Shown here one piece after another: positions 1-7,597 of a stretch of DNA of 31,672 nt. This DNA is from an uncultured Spirochaetales bacterium (GTDB lineage: Bacteria; Spirochaetota; Spirochaetia; Sphaerochaetales; Sphaerochaetaceae): positions 1 to 31,672 of the forward strand of contig CAKQRI010000024.1 of NCBI GenBank assembly GCA_934271365.1. The letters are read 5' to 3'. Position 1 is the stretch's first letter. Each line of letters opens with the position of its first letter. The notes under the pieces were generated by a model. The model searched no databases, was not told the DNA's origin, and saw only the letters and a program-made list of their open reading frames with translations. The position numbers and the translations under genes are program-made.

Positions 1-39
1 ATTATAGCATTCTATCATAACGATTTAAGCAAAGAAAAA

Positions 40-85
40 GAGCTGCTCCTTAAGTCTGACTTATGAAACAGCTCCATCTTTTTTT
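40..85 (+). terminator. Probable rho-independent terminator
   Basis: GAGCTG (40-45) pairs with CAGCTC (69-74). An inner TAAG/CTTA pair extends the stem, and seven T follow at 79-85. It would end a plus-strand transcript entering from before the window. No gene is visible at positions 1-39. Confidence 0.5.
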
Positions 86-146
86 GGTGTTGGTATCTGA
101 CTATGAAAAAAGTGAAAACTACATGAATTTTACATATTTGCTATAC

Positions 147-176
147 TTGACCTACAAATAGACTAGGTATTATAAA
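147..176 (+). promoter_or_regulatory. Candidate sigma-70-type promoter
   Basis: TTGACC (147-152) is followed after 17 bases by TTATAA (170-175), and TATAAA overlaps one base later. The only thing downstream on this strand before a terminator at 229-263 is about 80 bases of non-coding sequence, so the promoter would drive a very short RNA. Confidence 0.4.
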
Positions 177-181
177 TGTAT

Positions 182-263
182 ACAAGCGAAAGCTAATAGA
201 TTTTTTATTTTTTCCCCCTTTATTTTTAGATGGTCAGGATCTGAGGTTCTGGCCATCTTTTTT
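182..263 (+). ncRNA. Candidate short transcript (promoter to terminator)
   Basis: The interval lies between a good promoter (147-176) and a good terminator (229-263) and has no convincing reading frame. It begins with a small AGC-GAAA-GCT hairpin (185-194, GNRA-type loop), followed by a T/C-rich single-stranded stretch and the terminator hairpin. This is the general shape of a bacterial small RNA. I recognise no known family, and the assignment is inference from signals only. Confidence 0.2.
229..263 (+). terminator. Rho-independent terminator
   Basis: A nine-base-pair stem, GATGGTCAG (229-237) with CTGGCCATC (249-257), has an 11-base loop and a T run at 258-263. The minus-strand reading has no T run after the stem, so the signal belongs to the plus strand. 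It abuts the stop codon of the minus-strand gene at 263. Confidence 0.6.
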
Positions 264-457
264 CATCTGATTCTGAATCCGAGGTTCTCAATAATATCCT
301 GCAGCTTTGGGCTTTTACTGATGCCTTCAGGAACTTCAAGCGTTCCCTTATCTGAATCAGCATGGCTTCCTGTTATTCCTTCTGCTTCCAATGCCTTCTC
401 GAGAATCTCCTCATCCTTCTTTGTCTTTATTCCCTTTATTGAATATATTGTTGCCAT
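263..457 (-). CDS. Small HMA-like protein without metal-binding cysteines
   Basis: A 64-residue cytoplasmic protein. I start it at the ATG at 457 because AAGGAGC lies just upstream; longer upstream in-frame codons have no ribosome binding site. The pattern YSIKGIK...DEEILEKAL near the N-terminus and IIENLGF near the C-terminus matches the beta-alpha-beta layout of heavy-metal-associated (HMA) copper-chaperone domains. The CxxC that binds metal in that family is missing: the segment reads GIKTKKDEE, and the protein has no cysteine at all. Copper transport is therefore not supported; a protein-protein role is possible. It stands alone, with no cation ATPase nearby. Confidence 0.65.
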   Translation of the reverse strand: MATIYSIKGIKTKKDEEILEKALEAEGITGSHADSDKGTLEVPEGISKSPKLQDIIENLGFRIR

Positions 458-554
458 ATCCAAGCTCCTTTTGATTAGAATAGCATAAAAGATGCTAATA
501 GTTTTAGGAATTATGTAGACAAAAGTCATCTATTTAAGTAAAGTACAAGAGCTT

Positions 555-626
555 GGGCGGTTAACTCAGCGGGAGAGTGTCACGTTGACATCGTGGAAGT
601 CGCCAGTTCAATCCTGGCATCGCCCA
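555..626 (+). tRNA. tRNA-Val (anticodon GAC)
   Basis: A full cloverleaf can be drawn. The acceptor stem is 555-561 with 619-625; the D stem ACTC/GAGT has a GGG-containing loop. The anticodon stem is 580-584 with 592-596 around the loop TTGACAT, with anticodon GAC at 587-589. The variable loop is 597-601, and the T stem GCCAG/CTGGC flanks loop TTCAATC. The discriminator base is A626. CCA is not encoded (the next bases are CT). A strong terminator follows three bases later. Confidence 0.95.
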
Positions 627-628
627 CT

Positions 629-668
629 AAGGTATCTTTTTACTGAATAAGTAAATGGATGCCTTTTT
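629..668 (+). terminator. Terminator of tRNA-Val
   Basis: A two-part stem: AAGGTATC (629-636) with GATGCCTT (658-665), and an inner TTTACT (639-644) with AGTAAA (650-655) around a five-base loop. A T run at 664-668 follows. Confidence 0.75.
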
Positions 669-845
669 GTTTCTTTTGTCCCTCTGAATGGACTATGTGA
701 CAACATTTGTAGCATGTCGAAAACTGAAAATCTGAGATTTTTCTGCTTTTCTTGTCTTCAAAGGGTAGAGCATGGTCAGATTTTTGATTTGCAAACGACA
801 CCTTTCTTGAGGGCATATTATTGCGTTTGCTTCTAGAATCCTTAG

Positions 846-1016
846 AAGAAAAACTATGATGCAGGAATAAGTATCGAAACTCTCAGAGCAAAACTTGGAA
901 AAGACAGATACCATTGTCATTTGAGTTATCATCATGTGGCATGCTGGTATGACGAGAATGGTACATACAAAGTGGAGGTATATTATGTTGGCAGTCGTGA
1001 ATCAGCCCCGTATTAA
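846..1016 (+). pseudogene. Truncated toxin-like remnant upstream of an antitoxin
   Basis: An open frame of 56 codons runs from just after a stop at 843-845 to TAA at 1014-1016. It contains LGKDRYHCH, HHVACWYDENG and ends VEVYYVGSRESAPY. It has no start codon or ribosome binding site at its 5' end, so the N-terminal part appears lost. Its last 32 bases overlap the start of the XRE antitoxin in another frame, which is the toxin-first order of HigBA-type modules. The toxin assignment rests on this context and on a general resemblance of the C-terminus to short proteins paired with XRE antitoxins. The family is not identified with certainty. Confidence 0.45.
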
Positions 1017-1347
1017 TAATTTCACAATCCAGGGTACTATTTCAGAAAAAGATCTCATGTTCCTTAAGAATCATTTCGGAGAGAGCATGGTCATCGAGAG
1101 TGATGACAATCTTGTAGATTTCCGAGATACAGATTGGTTCAAGGAGGTTGAAGGCGAGCTTACTCCTGCTTCCAATCTTGTTTTCTATCGTAAGCTTATG
1201 AAGATGACTCAAGAGAAACTTGCAGAAAAGCTTGGAACAAGGAAACAGGTTATATCTGATATGGAACATGGCAGAAGAGCTATCAGCAAGGCCACAGCAA
1301 AAGAGCTTTCGAAGATTTTCAGTGTAAGTGCTGATCGGTTTATCTGA
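985..1347 (+). CDS. XRE-family antitoxin (HigA-like)
   Basis: A 120-residue DNA-binding protein. The ATG at 985 is chosen because GGAGG lies at 974-978; an upstream in-frame ATG at 934 has no such site and lies inside the toxin-like remnant. The C-terminal half (about residues 62-120) is a helix-turn-helix of the XRE/Cro type: FYRKLMKMTQEKLAEKLGT, then RKQVISDMEHGRR with conserved Q and E positions, then ISKATAKELSKIF. The N-terminal half is acidic and may be the toxin-binding part. In intact modules such proteins neutralise the toxin and repress their own operon. Here the partner is truncated, so it may be an orphan antitoxin or a regulator of distant genes. Confidence 0.75.
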   Translation: MLAVVNQPRINNFTIQGTISEKDLMFLKNHFGESMVIESDDNLVDFRDTDWFKEVEGELTPASNLVFYRKLMKMTQEKLAEKLGTRKQVISDMEHGRRAISKATAKELSKIFSVSADRFI

Positions 1348-1555
1348 TGCTTCCGCTTGTCTTGGTGACATTTATGATTGCAGCATGATTTGTAGTCGCA
1401 TGTATAAACCTCTGATATTGCATTAGCTAGCAAGCGGGAATATTCAAAATCTTAGGATGCAAAGAAGATTCTTGAACAAAAAGCGATGAAATGTTAAATA
1501 AAGCTGAAATAATGTAAGAGATTTAACGTAATTAATTTCTATAAAATGAGTTATG

Positions 1556-1608
1556 AGAGTTTTTGATATTATGGAAGCCCCCAGTTCAATCCAAGTATTG
1601 CCTACTAG
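1556..1608 (+). pseudogene. Decayed 3' fragment of tRNA-Val
   Basis: The segment aligns by eye with tRNA-Val(GAC) from its anticodon region to just past the discriminator. Over the last 43 aligned positions I count 33 identities, including the uninterrupted CCAGTTCAATCC of the T arm. The T stem no longer pairs and the 5' half is missing, so it cannot be a working tRNA. Similarity continues into the sequence behind it, where a hairpin and T run resemble the intact tRNA's terminator. Confidence 0.65.
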
Positions 1609-1813
1609 ATCATCTGATTGCTGCATAATCAATTGGATGTTTTTTATTCAGACTATATCTTCATCATATAAGAAAGAGCATAATATTACAGTATCAGTGT
1701 TTTTAGGCATAGTTTTCCGAGATGCATTATTGCACAGCGTTTGCTGAGCTTAAAAGTCATTACTATATGATAGCTTCAGTGCTTTTATATCTAAGAGTTA
1801 ATTCCACTTGTTC

Positions 1814-1833
1814 TCTATCCATCTTACCGTTAG
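1814..1833 (+). promoter_or_regulatory. 20-base leader motif shared with the BMP transporter operon
   Basis: TCTATCCATCTTACCGTTAG here and the same 20 bases with one difference (G at position 10) at 27947-27966 both lie shortly upstream of the start codon of a gene or operon (43 and 26 bases). The two genes are unrelated, so the match is not from gene duplication. It may be part of a promoter or a regulator site. Confidence 0.35.
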
Positions 1834-1876
1834 ATTCATATTAGATATCCATTACTGTGATTAAGGAGAGAATGCA

Positions 1877-4222
1877 TTGTCATTAAAGACTACAAAAACA
1901 CATAAGATCCGTGCTGCAGTGCTTATTTCTGCTCTGATAATAGCTATAACAGCTACGGTGTATTCTATATGGAATGGTCTTGTTATTCTGAAGGCAGAAA
2001 GAGAAGAGGCTAAGGCGAGAGACTTCTCTGAGTCTGAATTTAATGAGGTATCTCCATTTGATGCTGAGAAGGCTAGGCTGATTGATGCTATGCCTCAATT
2101 TGACAGTTCTGATAGCTGGGCTGTGTTTTATTATATGTGCGGAAGCGATCTTGAGAGCAGTGGATTGGATGAGCTTTCAGATTTTACATCCTTTAGCCTG
2201 AGTGAGGTAGCCTGGAATATAGAGTCAGTCCGCAGTTCCACTTATCTGGAAAGGATTTCCTCTTTTAAAGATAATCTAGAGCTGATGGGGCTAGAGCTTC
2301 CCATGTCTCTTTCCAGTCCGGCTGAGAACTATGGCGCGTATGATTATGATTGGGATGAATATAGTCCTGATCCTGATTCTGCTGGAGCTGCTACTTCTGA
2401 TATAAAGGAAATCCTTTCTTCTGAGTTATCAGAGAATGTAGATGTAATTATCCAGACAGGAGGTTCTAGACGATGGGAAGCATTCGATATTAATCCTAAT
2501 AAATCAGAGCGGTTTCTTATATCTTCTGATGGGTTTTCCTTGCTTTCATCTACATTGCCTCGAAACATGGGGAGCCAGGATACATTAGCAGATTTCCTGA
2601 GGTTTGCAGCAGATTATAAAGCAGACCATAAGATCTTCATCTTCTGGAATCATGGAGCAGGTTCATTCGGTGTATGCAGTGATGAGATATTTGCTGATGA
2701 TATTCTTACGCTTAGCGAGATCAGGTCTGCTTTTGAATCTGTCTTTACGTCTGCTCCGCCCAGTGCTCCTTTTGAACTCATAGGCTTTGATGCATGTCTG
2801 ATGGCATCGCTTGAGGTTGCTGAATCCATTTCTGGCTTTGCACGGTATATGGTTGCCAGCGAAGAGCTTGAGCCTGGAGATGGTTGGGACCATGAGACAT
2901 GGCTTTCTTATCTATCATCTCATCGGGAGTCCAATGGTGCCCAGATAGGAAAAGTCATAGCTGATAGCTATATTCGGTCAGAGCTGTGGCAGGTCAGATT
3001 AAATGAGAATCTTATGGCAGGTGATGATTCCATATGCTTTTCCGTTATTGATCTTGATAAGATTAATAAGCTTTCTGATGCGTATGGCAATCTCTGCAGA
3101 ACTTCTCTGATGAAATGCATTGAAGATGAAAGCTCTATACGTTATATGGCAGAAGCTGCACTGCGGTCTATTAAATTCGCAGCATCTGATTATGATATCT
3201 ATAATACAATAGATTTAGGCTCTTTCGTTGATAATCTCATGCTGGTCTATCCTGATGAGGCAAGGGAAGTTAAGGATGCTTTAGATGATGCAGTATTGTA
3301 TTCACGTGGAGCTTCTTATGAAGCTGATGCAAGTGGACTCTCGGTTTATTTCCCGGTAGGACTAGCCTCTGATAGCTCAAGAAGTCTTATAAGTCTTCTG
3401 AAGTTTCTTGAGTACATAGACGAAGTACCTGCAGATCCATTTGTAAAAGCGTTGTATTACTATAAGATTGCAGGCTGCCTGAGTACCGAGCTTGAATCCT
3501 TTCTCTCTTCTCGTGGTTATGATGATATTCCGGTAATGGATCCATCTGTGCTTAAGCAGATTGAATATGCTGATATCACACTGGCCGATGATAAAGCTAT
3601 AGTCAAAGTGCCTTCAGATGCTGAAAAGCATGTTCAGAGGGCTTCTCTTTCTGCTGCACTATATGATCATCAATCTGATTCTGTTACGTATCTCGGAGAG
3701 ATTATGCCTTTGCGTATGACAGAAGGAACAATTGAGATGGAATACATGACTGACTGGATAATGTTAGATGGTAATCCTCTATCTCTTGAGATTATGGATG
3801 AGAAAGATGGTCGTATTATTTATAGATCTCCTGTCATGTATAATGGGAATAAATGCTACCTGATCGTCAGCTATGATGAAGATAGCCATAATGCATCAAT
3901 AACAGGGGTAAGGGATTATGACTCAAGTGCTTTACTGCTTGAGAGAAATCTGAAGACTGTAAAATATGGTGATAGAATCCGCCCAATATATTTATCAGAT
4001 TCTATATCTTCAAGAAGCAGGAATGAAATATATGGTAAATCAATAAGAATATCTGATAAGACTGAAATCGGGATGATGAAATTGGAGGATGGAGATTATC
4101 TAGAATATGCTGTTTTAGATGATTTTCGAAGTGATTATTATAATACTTCAATTATTTCATACCGTATTAAGAATAATAAAATAAAAAACAAAATCATAGA
4201 TAAAAGTCTGAAAGCATATTGA
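1877..4222 (+). CDS. Clostripain-family (peptidase C11) cysteine protease, membrane-anchored
   Basis: A 781-residue protein with one hydrophobic segment at about residues 12-35 and no lipobox, so it is probably anchored outside the cytoplasmic membrane. The C11 core is clear: VFYYMCGSDLES near residue 85, the catalytic His in WNHGAG (His259) and the catalytic Cys in FDACLMA (Cys307), followed by YMVASEELEPGDGW. C11 enzymes cleave after arginine or lysine and often activate themselves. The roughly 350-residue C-terminal part is not recognised. The start is TTG at 1877, six bases behind AAGGAGAG. The ATG at 1872 is out of frame and opens only a four-codon reading frame that overlaps the start. 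No neighbour shares an obvious pathway, so the substrate is unknown. Confidence 0.88.
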   Translation: MSLKTTKTHKIRAAVLISALIIAITATVYSIWNGLVILKAEREEAKARDFSESEFNEVSPFDAEKARLIDAMPQFDSSDSWAVFYYMCGSDLESSGLDELSDFTSFSLSEVAWNIESVRSSTYLERISSFKDNLELMGLELPMSLSSPAENYGAYDYDWDEYSPDPDSAGAATSDIKEILSSELSENVDVIIQTGGSRRWEAFDINPNKSERFLISSDGFSLLSSTLPRNMGSQDTLADFLRFAADYKADHKIFIFWNHGAGSFGVCSDEIFADDILTLSEIRSAFESVFTSAPPSAPFELIGFDACLMASLEVAESISGFARYMVASEELEPGDGWDHETWLSYLSSHRESNGAQIGKVIADSYIRSELWQVRLNENLMAGDDSICFSVIDLDKINKLSDAYGNLCRTSLMKCIEDESSIRYMAEAALRSIKFAASDYDIYNTIDLGSFVDNLMLVYPDEAREVKDALDDAVLYSRGASYEADASGLSVYFPVGLASDSSRSLISLLKFLEYIDEVPADPFVKALYYYKIAGCLSTELESFLSSRGYDDIPVMDPSVLKQIEYADITLADDKAIVKVPSDAEKHVQRASLSAALYDHQSDSVTYLGEIMPLRMTEGTIEMEYMTDWIMLDGNPLSLEIMDEKDGRIIYRSPVMYNGNKCYLIVSYDEDSHNASITGVRDYDSSALLLERNLKTVKYGDRIRPIYLSDSISSRSRNEIYGKSIRISDKTEIGMMKLEDGDYLEYAVLDDFRSDYYNTSIISYRIKNNKIKNKIIDKSLKAY

Positions 4223-4812
4223 TTTAGGTGATAGTATTGCCATGGGAGCAATATATATACAATTGTCCTTTGATATGAAGCATTTGGAATTCATTAAATT
4301 GTATAGTTGTATGCAATAAATGACCAAAAGGAAACTAAAGCAATAACGTCAAGAAATTATTGTGAATCAGTCGCTTTTTATTTATACCCAGCAGAAAACT
4401 TCAAGAATATAAATAACTTGCAGAATCTGCTATTTGAAATAAGTTAGGATTTTGATTCTGTCAACGCAGAAGATACTATGCGCCACTCAACTCCACAAAG
4501 ATCGTGTTACAGAAAAGGCTACAGCATCTATTCATAGCACAAACACATTCGCTTCATTATCTGTGGCTGATGTAACAGACATGATAGTTTTTGTGTCAGA
4601 AACAATGCTTGATAAATATGCAACGCACTTCATTGATGCAGAAGTCGCAAGCAAAGGCTATCTCTAGTTAAAATCTGCGCTAATGTCATTTCTCTTCTGC
4701 CTTAGGAATGCCATAAGGAAATCCCTGATTATCTTGGAATTATATTTAACTGTCAGTCGTAAAATCCTTAGATAAAGCATGGTAGGGATAGAAATGCTGA
4801 GTGATGTTTATT
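4223..4812. other. Gene-free interval
   Basis: About 590 bases with no convincing gene. A small stem (TATTGC 4235-4240 with GCAATA 4248-4253) follows the protease gene but lacks a T run. A 71-codon frame from TTG 4452 to 4667 has no ribosome binding site and no recognisable motif. The interval may be decayed sequence between two unrelated loci. Confidence 0.4.
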
Positions 4813-5940
4813 CTATGCGTGGATAGAATGCATTCTTGCAAGGCTTTCTGCTCTCGCAATCTCTTCTAGCCCTGGAAGCGCAAAACTGAAGAACTCCTTA
4901 TATGCAGGACAAAGCTTCGTTAGCCCGATTTCATTTTTCTCAAAGTTCTCACGGTCCCTTCTGCAGCCACCTCTGCATAGTGGGAAATAGTGGCATTTTC
5001 TGCATTCATCAGCAATGACTTTAGATTTTTCAATAAAATGAAGTTCTTGCCTTTTCCTATCCATAGCATCGAAAGAATCATCATTCACATTCCCGAGCTT
5101 ATAGCCGTCAAGAACATAGAAATCACATGGGAAAACTGAACCATCAGCTTCTATTACATAGTTTGCTCCGCATATTCCACTCATGCCACATGTCTCTGGA
5201 GGGTAGCCTAAAAGCATTGAGATCAGATTGTCAAAGTACCTCACTGATACATAATTGCTATTCTTCCAGTATTTATAATAAAGAGCAAACAGCTTTTTCA
5301 GGCATTCACCATAAAGCTCTGGCGTGAGGGAATATGGCATTTCATCTCCGTCGATGGGATCAATGCATGGTATAAACTGCAGATATCTGAATCCATTCCT
5401 AGCAAGGAATGTGAATATATCCTCGATATTCTCAGCTGCATCTTTTGTGACTGTGATAAGAATATTGAATTCAGCCTTTTCTGCAGTAAGGGCCTGTGAT
5501 GCCCTGAAAACATTCTTGAAGCTTCCTTTCCCATCTTTGCCATGCCTGTATATATCATGGATTTTCTTGTTTCCATCCATTGAGAGCCCTATAAGGAATT
5601 GCTCTTTATGGAAAAAGGATGCCCATTCTCTGTCTAATGAATATCCATTTGTCTGAAGTGCAAAGCTGATTCTGCCTTCGCCTTTGCCCTTAGCATATGA
5701 CACGAAGTCCTTGAAGAAATCAAGACCTGATAGTGTAGGCTCTCCTCCTTGGAAAGAGAATGTTACATTCCCATCAGTCTCTGCAAGTACCATGTCAATC
5801 ATTATATGTGCGGTTTCTTTTGACATAAGGCCATAATTTTTAATGCTTCTGTTTGAGATCTCATCAGCATAAAAGCAATATGTGCATCTCATATTACATG
5901 CACCAGATGCCGGTTTAATCAGTAAAATCCTATTTCTCAT
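4813..5940 (-). CDS. Anaerobic sulfatase-maturating enzyme (radical SAM/SPASM)
   Basis: About 375 residues. It oxidises the active-site Cys (or Ser) of sulfatases to formylglycine in the cytoplasm. The radical-SAM motif CNMRCTYC lies right after the typical opening LLIKPASGACN; FQGGEPT follows. The C-terminal half carries the SPASM cysteines: CGMSGICG, PCDFY with the likely catalytic Asp, CRKCHYFPLCRGGC and LCPAYK. I prefer the ATG at 5940, which has AGAGG four bases upstream and matches the family's usual start; an ATG at 5955 would add five residues. It is divergent from the transporter operon that holds two Cys-type sulfatases, its likely substrates. Like the whole family it should be oxygen-sensitive. 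Confidence 0.93.
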   Translation of the reverse strand: MRNRILLIKPASGACNMRCTYCFYADEISNRSIKNYGLMSKETAHIMIDMVLAETDGNVTFSFQGGEPTLSGLDFFKDFVSYAKGKGEGRISFALQTNGYSLDREWASFFHKEQFLIGLSMDGNKKIHDIYRHGKDGKGSFKNVFRASQALTAEKAEFNILITVTKDAAENIEDIFTFLARNGFRYLQFIPCIDPIDGDEMPYSLTPELYGECLKKLFALYYKYWKNSNYVSVRYFDNLISMLLGYPPETCGMSGICGANYVIEADGSVFPCDFYVLDGYKLGNVNDDSFDAMDRKRQELHFIEKSKVIADECRKCHYFPLCRGGCRRDRENFEKNEIGLTKLCPAYKEFFSFALPGLEEIARAESLARMHSIHA

Positions 5941-6022
5941 ATGACCTCTATACATCCTAATGCTATCAGATAATTATGTTTTTTTCAGATGATATTTACT
6001 AGATGAAAAGAAAAATAAAAAC

Positions 6023-6028
6023 TTGACA
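6023..6028 (+). promoter_or_regulatory. -35 element of the sulfatase/transporter operon
   Basis: A consensus TTGACA lies 66 bases before the tctC-like start. No good -10 stands 16-18 bases behind it, which often marks an activator- or repressor-controlled promoter. The surrounding CTTGACAAG also reads CTTGTCAAG on the other strand, so the divergent maturase gene may use the same block. Confidence 0.45.
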
Positions 6029-6044
6029 AGTCATGATTTCCATG

Positions 6045-6057
6045 ATGTTCTGAACAT
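6045..6057. promoter_or_regulatory. Palindrome, candidate operator 1
   Basis: ATGTTC-T-GAACAT is a perfect 13-base inverted repeat in the region expected for the -10 of the operon promoter. It is one base away from a second, longer palindrome. Confidence 0.4.
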
Positions 6058-6058
6058 A

Positions 6059-6074
6059 GCGTTATCATTAACGC
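6059..6074. promoter_or_regulatory. Palindrome, candidate LacI-type operator 2
   Basis: GCGTTA-TCAT-TAACGC is a 16-base element with perfect six-base arms, between the promoter and the ribosome binding site of the transporter operon. Size and position suit a LacI-family repressor such as the one encoded at 10572-11597. The assignment is inference. Confidence 0.5.
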
Positions 6075-6093
6075 AAAGAAAAAGGAGTGTTTT

Positions 6094-7077
6094 ATGAAGA
6101 AAATATTAGTTGTTGCTATGCTAGTATGTGTTACGTTGATGTCTGTTTTTGCTCAGGGTTCGAGTGAATCTTCAAGTGCAGCTGCAAGAATTGATAGGGA
6201 TATCACAATATATGTAACTGTTAAGGCTGGAGGTGCATTGGATGTAAGAGCAAGGGTTCTTGCTGATTACCTGAAAGACGAGCTTGGTGTTAATGTGACA
6301 GTGAATAATGTCCCAGGAGCAGGTGGTGTTACATGTGCTACCCAGTTTCTTACTAATGCTTCTGGCCCATATGATATGATGTTCGGAGCAGCATCCATAT
6401 ATACAGCTGGACCAGCATTTGATGCAAGCTGCATTTATTCAATAGATAATTTCAGAGTGCTTGCACCAGTTGATGTAGAGGAGTTCGGTCTTTTTGTATG
6501 TAAGGATGCATCTGGTTTTGAGAGCTTTGATGACGTGATTAGCTATGCTAAGAATAATGAGCTGATTTTCGGATGCGGCGGAATTGCAAATGTGACTTAC
6601 ATTTACCAGGCAGCACTATATAAGGCACTTGGGCTTAAATACAACACATTGATCCATAATGGAGGAATTGAGGGAATCACAAACTGCATGGGAGGACATA
6701 ACAAGATCACAATGTGCGGTCTGGAGACAGCAAGGCCTTATGTTGAAGATGGTTCAATAATACCTGTCCTGACTTTCAATAAGACTGACTATACTGGATA
6801 TAGCGGATATACAGTGCCTTCTGTTATGAAGTACACAGGAAAGGAAGAGAATACATACAATTCTCTCATGGAGATTGTATGCTTAGCATCTCTTGATGAT
6901 GCTCATGCAGAAATCTTAGAGGCTGCAGTGGCTAAGTGCCTTTCAAATCCTGATTGCATCAAGGACCTAGAGAAGTGCGGTCTGAATTATATTCCTAAGA
7001 TGACAAATAAGGAAGTTGTTGATTCTATTAAGAAGGAAGCTGCATCTCTTTCTTCTTTTGTAAAGCAGCTTACCTGA
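6094..7077 (+). CDS. TctC-family substrate-binding protein of a tripartite tricarboxylate-type transporter
   Basis: A 327-residue periplasmic binding protein. It has a signal peptide (MKKILVVAMLVCVTLMSVFA, cleavage near residue 21) followed by a Ser-rich spacer. The mature part has the TctC/Bug layout: a start strand ITIYVTVKAGGALDVRAR (the ligand loop of the family), VNNVPGAGGV, and YDMMFG. It delivers a ligand, classically a carboxylate anion, to the TctA/TctB membrane part encoded next. AAGGAG stands ahead of the ATG. It is the first gene of a plus-strand operon running to 13869. Because the operon encodes sulfatases, the ligand may be a sulfated acidic saccharide or similar anion rather than citrate; this is inferred from neighbours only. 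Confidence 0.88.
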   Translation: MKKILVVAMLVCVTLMSVFAQGSSESSSAAARIDRDITIYVTVKAGGALDVRARVLADYLKDELGVNVTVNNVPGAGGVTCATQFLTNASGPYDMMFGAASIYTAGPAFDASCIYSIDNFRVLAPVDVEEFGLFVCKDASGFESFDDVISYAKNNELIFGCGGIANVTYIYQAALYKALGLKYNTLIHNGGIEGITNCMGGHNKITMCGLETARPYVEDGSIIPVLTFNKTDYTGYSGYTVPSVMKYTGKEENTYNSLMEIVCLASLDDAHAEILEAAVAKCLSNPDCIKDLEKCGLNYIPKMTNKEVVDSIKKEAASLSSFVKQLT

Positions 7078-7129
7078 TAAAGCTTTTCATCAATAATTAG
7101 TATTTCATCGAAGAAAGGAGGAAAGTAGG

Positions 7130-7594
7130 ATGAAGAGCTTTAAGATACGGACGAATCTTGCCTTTGGAATTCTTGCTATACTGGTTTCAGTTGCAGTGTG
7201 GTTTCTCATTCCAAACCAGATTCCATTATCACCTATAACCAAGGAACACATAAATGGCAGGTTCATACCAAAGCTTATGTGTCTGATCATGTTTATCTGT
7301 GGCTTAATCTGCCTGGTGCGAAGCCTGGTATTCAAGGATGATGATATAAAGGAGATCGAACTGAATATTGAGCTCAAGAATGTGATTTATCTTGGTATGG
7401 TCCTGGCTTATGGTTTATTTGCAAGATATGTCAGCTTCCTTTTAGGCAGCATTCTCTTCGGTTCTGCTTCTCTCCTTTTCATGAGGTCTAAGAACTGGAA
7501 GAAATATCTGATTGTTACGGCTGTGATCATTGCAGCGGTTCTTATATTTAAATATTCACTGAAAGTAAGATTCGGTGGTCTGTGGGGGATCTGA
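7130..7594 (+). CDS. TctB-family small membrane subunit
   Basis: A 154-residue membrane protein with about four hydrophobic segments (roughly residues 9-27, 47-65, 83-110 and 118-140), the usual size and shape of the small subunit of tripartite tricarboxylate transporters. TctB subunits are poorly conserved in sequence, so the call leans on topology and on its place between TctC and TctA genes. AAAGGAGG lies ahead of the start. It follows the binding-protein gene by 52 bases and precedes the TctA gene by three. Confidence 0.85.
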   Translation: MKSFKIRTNLAFGILAILVSVAVWFLIPNQIPLSPITKEHINGRFIPKLMCLIMFICGLICLVRSLVFKDDDIKEIELNIELKNVIYLGMVLAYGLFARYVSFLLGSILFGSASLLFMRSKNWKKYLIVTAVIIAAVLIFKYSLKVRFGGLWGI

Positions 7595-7597
7595 TAT

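Larger units (their letters stand above)
1348..1876. other. Gene-free interval with a tRNA relic
   Basis: No frame in this 529-base stretch has a ribosome binding site or recognisable protein content. It contains a decayed copy of the 3' half of tRNA-Val (about 1556-1608) with a hairpin and T run behind it (about 1611-1646), and the leader of the clostripain gene (from about 1800). The rest is AT-rich sequence in which I see nothing. Confidence 0.5.

Noticed and set aside
693..935. An 80-codon minus-strand reading frame in the tRNA-Val to antitoxin interval.
   Set aside because: No ribosome binding site and no recognisable family. It overlaps the toxin remnant and lies in decayed sequence.
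1553..1747. A 64-codon plus-strand frame.
   Set aside because: It runs through the decayed tRNA copy and its terminator-like hairpin, so it is not a gene.
4452..4667. A 71-codon frame from a TTG in the gap before the sulfatase maturase.
   Set aside because: No ribosome binding site, no motif, and low-complexity residue content. I leave it as unassigned sequence.
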